From Verrucomicrobiota bacterium (lineage in GTDB: Bacteria > Verrucomicrobiota > Verrucomicrobiia > Verrucomicrobiales > Akkermansiaceae), in NCBI GenBank assembly GCA_026397695.1, contig JAPLUJ010000645.1:1-17726 (forward strand): a DNA stretch of 17,726 nt, written 5' to 3'. The position numbers and the translations under genes are program-made. Under the pieces are notes generated by a model. The model was not told the DNA's origin. It searched no databases and worked only from the letters and a program-made list of their open reading frames with translations. Positions 13,892-17,726 of this stretch are shown here, one piece after another. Within the stretch, counting starts at the first letter, position 1, and every line of letters starts with the position of its first letter.

Positions 13892-14050
13892 TCAGCCGGC
13901 CATCCAGCCCAACGTCACATGCAAAACCAACTCGTCGCGAGCATTGGCCATGAGGAGGAGTGCCTGAAGATCAGCCCGCAAGCACTGCAACAACGGATCA
14001 CCCGCACCGAGTGCGGCGTTGAAGGCTTTCTCGCCCGCTGCCTCAGTCAT
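13892..14050 (-). CDS. Small ORF of 52 codons downstream of the Res-like gene
   Basis: It starts 8 bp after the stop of the Res-like gene and encodes a mostly helical, Ala/Leu-rich peptide (MTEAAGEKAFNAALGAGDPL at the start, LVLHVTLGWMAG at the end). I do not recognise it. Codon use is GC-rich at third positions, like its neighbours, and the spacing suggests co-translation with the Res-like gene. It could be a real small protein or the remnant of a longer gene; its last codons overlap an imperfect dyad (CCGGCT/AGCCGG, 13878-13899). Confidence 0.45.
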   Translation of the reverse strand: MTEAAGEKAFNAALGAGDPLLQCLRADLQALLLMANARDELVLHVTLGWMAG

Positions 14051-14058
14051 AACCTCAT

Positions 14059-16740
14059 TCACTTCAACTTCTCCTCGATCCCACCCCACTTCTTGTCCGT
14101 CGCCATCACGAAGCGGCACTTGCCGTCGCTGAGTTCCGCCCACAGATCGCCCATGTCGCGGTCCATCTTGGCGGCGGCATAGCGGTCGGCACCCTTGTAT
14201 TCCACCACCAGTATCGTCTTGTCCGATAAGCAGCAGACAAAATCCGGATAGAACCGTCCTTCCGCGGTCTGCAGGTAAAACGAACTGCACGGCTTCCTGA
14301 CAAGATTCCTCACCCAGAAGTCGATCCGCCCGCGCGCCGCCCATTTCTCCAACTCGCACGCGCACAGGTATTCCTCTTTCGAATCGAAGTCGCCGATCCG
14401 CGGGTAATAGTGGTGTTGGAAATCCGCCTCGCCGAAACGCCCGTCGTAATCCCGGTCCGGCGCGTAGGTATCCGGGTGGAACTCGAAACGATAACTTCCG
14501 TCCACCTTGATGCGTTCGGCACGGTCGTCGCCGAACAGCGTTTTCTGATAGGCTTCCCGGACCGCGGTTTTGCGCAGGCCCTTGATTTGGGCTTCGATCA
14601 ATTGGCGGATGAGAAACTTCTGCCGGTTCGCGCGTCCAAGGTCGTAGCCATCCTGCCGGAGCAATGTCCCCAGCCATGCGGAAACGAAGGCATTCTTGCT
14701 GGCATGCGTCGTGTAGGGGTCCGGCAGGTTGCGGCAGATCCACGCCGCAAGCCGCGCTTCCGTCCAATGCTCCGGGCGATAGGCCAGGCCCAGGTCGCGC
14801 TGCAATTCCGCCATGAAACATACCTTCACCTTGCCCTCATCGATATCGATCATGCCCCCGTCTCTAACTGTATTCGCTAGATCCAGTTGCTTCAGCAAAT
14901 CGTCCTCCGGTGCCGCGTGCGCGGTCGGCAGGTCCCACGGATAATCCAGTACCTCGGGATCGTCGAAGAGCACCAGTTCGCCGTGCACCATCACCGCCAG
15001 TTGCGGCACGCGGAAATCGAGGCCGCGTTCCGAGGGGGATTGGAAGATCGTCACCGCCTCCGTCCGGCTGGCCACGCCCGCCTGCTCGATGAGTTCCTTC
15101 GATGTCTCCCAGATCACGCTGCTCTTGAGTGTCTCGGTTTCCTCGGCGGTGAGCGGGCTGGAAATCGTCAGCACGTTCTTCTTCGCGTCCCAGGTGACTT
15201 TCGCCTTGGTGGCTTTCGGCAAATCCTTGAGGTCCGGCTTTTCCGGCAGGTTCACATCCACCGGCGTGATCGTGATGCGGCCCGATCCGATATCCAATTT
15301 CCCTTGCTCCGTGCGGCCCGCCGTGACGAATGAGGCGGCTTCCCGCGCCTCGAATCCCGCGCCTTCCACCAGACGGTCCCGCAACGCGTTCGCGGTGCTG
15401 CTGAAATCATCCGACACCACATAGGCATAACATCGGTTCAAGGCCGCCGTCGCCCGTTTGGCCGCCTGCGGCTGGCGCAGGATCCTCCCTAACAACTGCT
15501 CCACCGCCGTCGAACTCTTCACGCCCGCCATGCTCACGAGGATGTAGGCGCTCGCGCAGTCCCAGCCCTCCGCCAATGCCTGCTGGGTGAGGACGAACCG
15601 CACCGGGCACTTCGACGAAAGAACCCCGCCCTCGTAATCCTTCTCTAACTGTTCCAACCCTCGCTCCTCGCCGGTGGCGATGACGATTTCCTCTTCCGGG
15701 ATGTTGTGGTTGTCGATGAGTTCCTTCTTCACCGCCGCCACATCGAGCGTCTCCACTCCAGTCCGCCGCGCCTGTGCCTGGATGAGCACCAGCGGGCGCA
15801 GGTATTTCGCGCCGGTATTGTGTTCCCGCCGTGCCGCCTCATGCAACTGCTCGCGGCAGTCGATGGCCGTGGCGAGGCATTTTTGCCAATCCGGGATGGT
15901 CTCCAATTGGATCGGCAATTTGATCATGTCCTCGGCCTTGAGTTCCGCGGCGGACACGCTATGTAACACGTTGCTCGGCGTGTTGGTGGTATCCGGCGTG
16001 GCCGTGAGTTCGAGGATGCCGCTCGGGCGGAACCGCGCCAGCGTGTCGAAGGACAGCGGGGTCCGGCTGTTGTGCGCCTCATCCACGATGATGAAGGGCC
16101 GCCGCAGGCGCAGCACGTTGGCAAAGGAAAACGGCACCACCGCCGGACGGTCGCCGCCGTTCTCGGTGAGCAGATTCGCCCGCTGCGCTTCATCCAGCCC
16201 GTCGAAGTGGTGCTGTAGAGCCCCGCTGCTTTCGTAAACTTTCAACCCCTCCGTGTCCTCGCGACGGAACGCCTGCACCGTCGCCACGATCACCACTGTG
16301 GAGGTGTCCAGCGTCGCCCGCGTGAGCGACCGCGCCTCGGCCAGATCGATCACGGTGATCGGCCCGGCCAGCCTGAGGTCGTGGTGATAGGGATGCTCAC
16401 GGTTCCTGAGCGCCTTGTAGGTCTGCTCGCGGATCGCGTTCGAGGGCACCAACCAGAGAATCACGCTGTGCTCGGTGCGCAGCAGCTTGGAGTTCACCAA
16501 TTCCACCGCGCGGGCGGCAAGGCGCGTCTTACCGCCGCCGGTCGGCACGCGCAGGCAGAAATATGGCATGTCCGCCGGAAACCCGGCGATCGGCCGGTAT
16601 TGCAGACCGTTGCCCCACAACTCCTTGGTCGTCCGATAGAACGCCGTGTCCGGATCGCCGGTTTCGTGGCAGGCGTTGAAATACGCGTCCACACTCCCGA
16701 GCACGGATTCCTGATAGAGCTTCGGTGTCAGCGGTTCCAT
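14059..16740 (-). CDS. Type III restriction Res-like helicase-nuclease
   Basis: From the ATG at 16740 it has 893 residues: a superfamily 2 helicase with Walker A VPTGGGKT (65-72), DEAH box VDEAHN (219-224), TATPD (246-250), TQQALAEGWD (385-394) and motif VI QLLGRILRQP (415-424). A C-terminal nuclease core follows: YPDF (831-834) then VVEYK (845-849), a PD-x13-EYK pattern. In type III systems Res moves along DNA by ATP hydrolysis and cuts only with Mod, which reads the site. No intact Mod is present; only a short Mod-like remnant lies upstream, so this Res may be inactive, use a distant Mod, or work alone. The frame is open back to 16923 through a C-run and the REP-like hairpins; the 16740 start is chosen because conserved sequence begins there. 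Confidence 0.85.
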   Translation of the reverse strand: MEPLTPKLYQESVLGSVDAYFNACHETGDPDTAFYRTTKELWGNGLQYRPIAGFPADMPYFCLRVPTGGGKTRLAARAVELVNSKLLRTEHSVILWLVPSNAIREQTYKALRNREHPYHHDLRLAGPITVIDLAEARSLTRATLDTSTVVIVATVQAFRREDTEGLKVYESSGALQHHFDGLDEAQRANLLTENGGDRPAVVPFSFANVLRLRRPFIIVDEAHNSRTPLSFDTLARFRPSGILELTATPDTTNTPSNVLHSVSAAELKAEDMIKLPIQLETIPDWQKCLATAIDCREQLHEAARREHNTGAKYLRPLVLIQAQARRTGVETLDVAAVKKELIDNHNIPEEEIVIATGEERGLEQLEKDYEGGVLSSKCPVRFVLTQQALAEGWDCASAYILVSMAGVKSSTAVEQLLGRILRQPQAAKRATAALNRCYAYVVSDDFSSTANALRDRLVEGAGFEAREAASFVTAGRTEQGKLDIGSGRITITPVDVNLPEKPDLKDLPKATKAKVTWDAKKNVLTISSPLTAEETETLKSSVIWETSKELIEQAGVASRTEAVTIFQSPSERGLDFRVPQLAVMVHGELVLFDDPEVLDYPWDLPTAHAAPEDDLLKQLDLANTVRDGGMIDIDEGKVKVCFMAELQRDLGLAYRPEHWTEARLAAWICRNLPDPYTTHASKNAFVSAWLGTLLRQDGYDLGRANRQKFLIRQLIEAQIKGLRKTAVREAYQKTLFGDDRAERIKVDGSYRFEFHPDTYAPDRDYDGRFGEADFQHHYYPRIGDFDSKEEYLCACELEKWAARGRIDFWVRNLVRKPCSSFYLQTAEGRFYPDFVCCLSDKTILVVEYKGADRYAAAKMDRDMGDLWAELSDGKCRFVMATDKKWGGIEEKLK

Positions 16741-16755
16741 GGCATCAGTAAAATT

Positions 16756-16770
16756 GGGGGGGGCGGGGGG
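16756..16770. repeat. G8-C-G6 homopolymer tract upstream of the Res-like start
   Basis: Eight G, one C and six G are read on the plus strand, ending 16 bp from the Res-like start codon. On the coding strand this is a C-run in the presumed leader, and it lies in open frame with an upstream extension of the gene. Confidence 0.9.
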
Positions 16771-16771
16771 C

Positions 16772-16788
16772 GCACGCATCCCGCGTGC
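16772..16788. repeat. REP-like hairpin 1
   Basis: GCACGC pairs with GCGTGC around ATCCC. The centre reads GCATCCCGC, close to that of the next hairpin. Confidence 0.6.
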
Positions 16789-16789
16789 A

Positions 16790-16812
16790 CCCTTGTGCAT
16801 CCTGCACAAGGG
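16790..16812. repeat. REP-like hairpin 2
   Basis: A perfect 10-bp stem, CCCTTGTGCA / TGCACAAGGG, around a 3-nt loop TCC. The centre is GCATCCTGC. There is no T-run on either side, so it is not a simple terminator. Confidence 0.8.
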
Positions 16813-16896
16813 ATCTGGAAAATCGGAGCGCTGCGGCTCGACCTGATGAATAAAGAAAGCAAGTGGGCAAGCTGCCGCGCTGCGCCAGCATCTGGT

Positions 16897-16917
16897 CCTT
16901 CCGCAGGATGCGGAAGG
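16897..16917. repeat. REP-like hairpin 3, inverted
   Basis: A perfect 9-bp stem, CCTTCCGCA / TGCGGAAGG, around GGA. On the minus strand the centre reads GCATCCTGC, the same core as hairpin 2 with a different outer stem. It begins 5 bp beyond the last Mod-like codon. Confidence 0.8.
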
Positions 16918-16922
16918 AGGCA

Positions 16923-17093
16923 AGTTTGTTTGAAAACGATGCGCTCGCGCTGGAGGCGCGGTGCACCAAGCCGGCTGGCGGCGGCATAGATCACCTTCGG
17001 GCCGTCATGGGGTGGCAGCAGCGCGAGCACCGGCGCCGTCAGCACATTGCCGCCGTCCGCGGACTTATCCTTGAGGCTCGCGTCAGATGCACT
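16923..17093 (-). pseudogene. C-terminal remnant of a Mod-like DNA methyltransferase
   Basis: A minus-strand frame of 57 codons, following an in-frame stop at 17094-17096, reads SASDASLKDKSADGGNVLTA and then PVLALLPPHDGPKVIYAAAS up to RIVFKQT. Third positions are GC-rich, as in real genes of this window, and the text looks like the end of a type III/N6-adenine methyltransferase, where a K-V-x-Y ... FKQ(I/T)PY ending is familiar to me; the expected Pro-Tyr is replaced by sequence leading into hairpin 3. It lies directly upstream of the Res-like gene and on the same strand, which is where mod belongs. The catalytic part is absent. Protein remnant: likely. Mod identity: moderate, from memory of the family and from context. 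Confidence 0.5.
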
Positions 17094-17154
17094 TCACTTT
17101 GGGGCATGCGCATTGAGTTTGTGCCGGAGGATGAACTGCATCGACGCCCGGCCC

Positions 17155-17726
17155 ATGAAGTTCGCGAACCTGATGGCGAAGCTTGCTGACGAAAGGCGGG
17201 CCTGGATGTTCTTGAGCAATCAGGGTTATGGTAATCACATATTCCGTTTTGCCGAAAATCGGGGATTCCCGGATTCTGAAAAACTTTGCGGCTTTGCGCC
17301 TTTGCGCGAGAACTTATTCAGGGAGATTGTTGACGGCGCGGACGATTCCATCACACGTATCTTGCTTGAAAACCGCCGATCATTCGGATTTCTTGTGGGT
17401 GTCGCCTGTAAGAAGATGGCCCGGAGAACCAATCAACACACCTGGAAGGCGTTCAAGGAGGGCGGTCAATTGCAGGAACGTCACGTCCTGATGGCCATGG
17501 ACCTTGGAATGAGTGCCGGCTCGATCATGCAGGAACACGCGCTCGCGCAAGACCGCGGTGACTTGCTTCTATTGGAATGGGTGGAGGATCGTTTTTTCGC
17601 CAGACACGGTCACTACGCGCCGATCTCTGATGCCACCCCGGAAAATCAGGCCGAGCATCCGGCGGAAAACTCCCTGCTCATGGATCATGACGAGGCGATC
17701 CGCAAGATGTTGCACATCGCCCACCA
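17155..17726 (+). CDS. Unrecognised protein, 5' part (runs off the right end)
   Basis: An open frame continues to the window end, giving 190 residues from the ATG at 17155; an in-frame ATG at 17131, directly after GGAGG, is an alternative. I do not recognise it. Visible features: a soluble, charged, helix-rich protein beginning MKFANLMAKLADERRAWMFL, with a basic segment VGVACKKMARRTNQHTWKAF near the middle and an acidic, His-containing right part (MDHDEAIRKMLHIAHH). No signal peptide or membrane segment. Composition is less GC-rich in its first third. It diverges from the Mod remnant and Res-like gene, so it may be the invader that replaced the rest of mod. Confidence 0.65.
   Translation, partial: MKFANLMAKLADERRAWMFLSNQGYGNHIFRFAENRGFPDSEKLCGFAPLRENLFREIVDGADDSITRILLENRRSFGFLVGVACKKMARRTNQHTWKAFKEGGQLQERHVLMAMDLGMSAGSIMQEHALAQDRGDLLLLEWVEDRFFARHGHYAPISDATPENQAEHPAENSLLMDHDEAIRKMLHIAH

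Larger units (their letters stand above)
16741..17130. other. Gene-poor stretch between the Res-like gene and the right-hand gene
   Basis: It holds, from left to right, a G-rich tract, three REP-like hairpins and a Mod-like coding remnant on the minus strand. No full gene is seen. The presumed promoter of the Res-like gene would have to lie among the hairpins or further upstream; none was recognised. Confidence 0.6.

Noticed and set aside
13878..13899. CCGGCT/AGCCGG dyad as a terminator between the Res operon and pheS
   Set aside because: Only 6 bp of stem with a 10-nt loop and no T-run; it can occur by chance in GC-rich DNA.
13335..13967. 210-residue plus-strand frame antisense to pheS
   Set aside because: Low-complexity Ser/Arg/Ala text typical of antisense GC-rich frames; pheS on the other strand is certain.
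16790..16812. Rho-independent terminator
   Set aside because: The stem is perfect but no T-run follows on either strand, and the core is shared with two neighbouring hairpins, which fits REP-like repeats better.

Overview
The window is GC-rich (roughly 60% by eye) bacterial chromosome, most likely from a Verrucomicrobiota member of the Akkermansiales/Luteolibacter type. That placement is inference: it rests on the style of the IS200-like transposase, the TonB/ExbB/ExbD set and the period-7 repeat arrays, not on any marker comparison. No rRNA, tRNA or CRISPR array was seen.

Left part (1-4941): the start of an IS200-like/RAYT transposase runs off the left edge and is followed by small period-7 repeat arrays. 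A tonB-exbB-exbD energy-transduction operon comes next. Its exbD is broken by a perfect 16-bp tandem duplication and its tonB contains a run of ten C. After it lie a HAD phosphatase/phosphomutase-like gene and an old-yellow-enzyme flavin oxidoreductase.

Island (about 4910-9946): a displaced but still readable copy of the last 44 codons of pheT (4910-5045) and the real pheT 3' end (9811-9946) form a 136-bp direct repeat, about 87% identical. Between them is a three-gene cassette joined by ATGA overlaps: a LexA-type self-cleaving repressor, a 1104-residue Eco57I-like N6-adenine DNA methyltransferase, and a 228-residue PD-(D/E)XK nuclease. It looks like a restriction-modification or defence system under its own SOS-type switch, and it is the best candidate here for an undescribed system.

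Core operon on the minus strand (9811-13765): pheS and pheT encode the two subunits of phenylalanyl-tRNA synthetase. They are separated by a four-helix-bundle (23S rRNA intervening-sequence family) gene. Tandem heptamers of form NNNNGAT lie on one side of that gene and NNNNATC on the other, so it looks like a small mobile module placed between two essential genes. The same style of heptamer array sits beside the transposase at the left end.

Right part (13892-17726): a type III restriction Res-like helicase-nuclease (minus strand) is followed by a 52-codon ORF. It is preceded by three REP-like hairpins and a short remnant that resembles the C-terminus of a Mod-type methyltransferase, so the Res appears to have lost its partner. 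An unrecognised gene on the plus strand runs off the right end.
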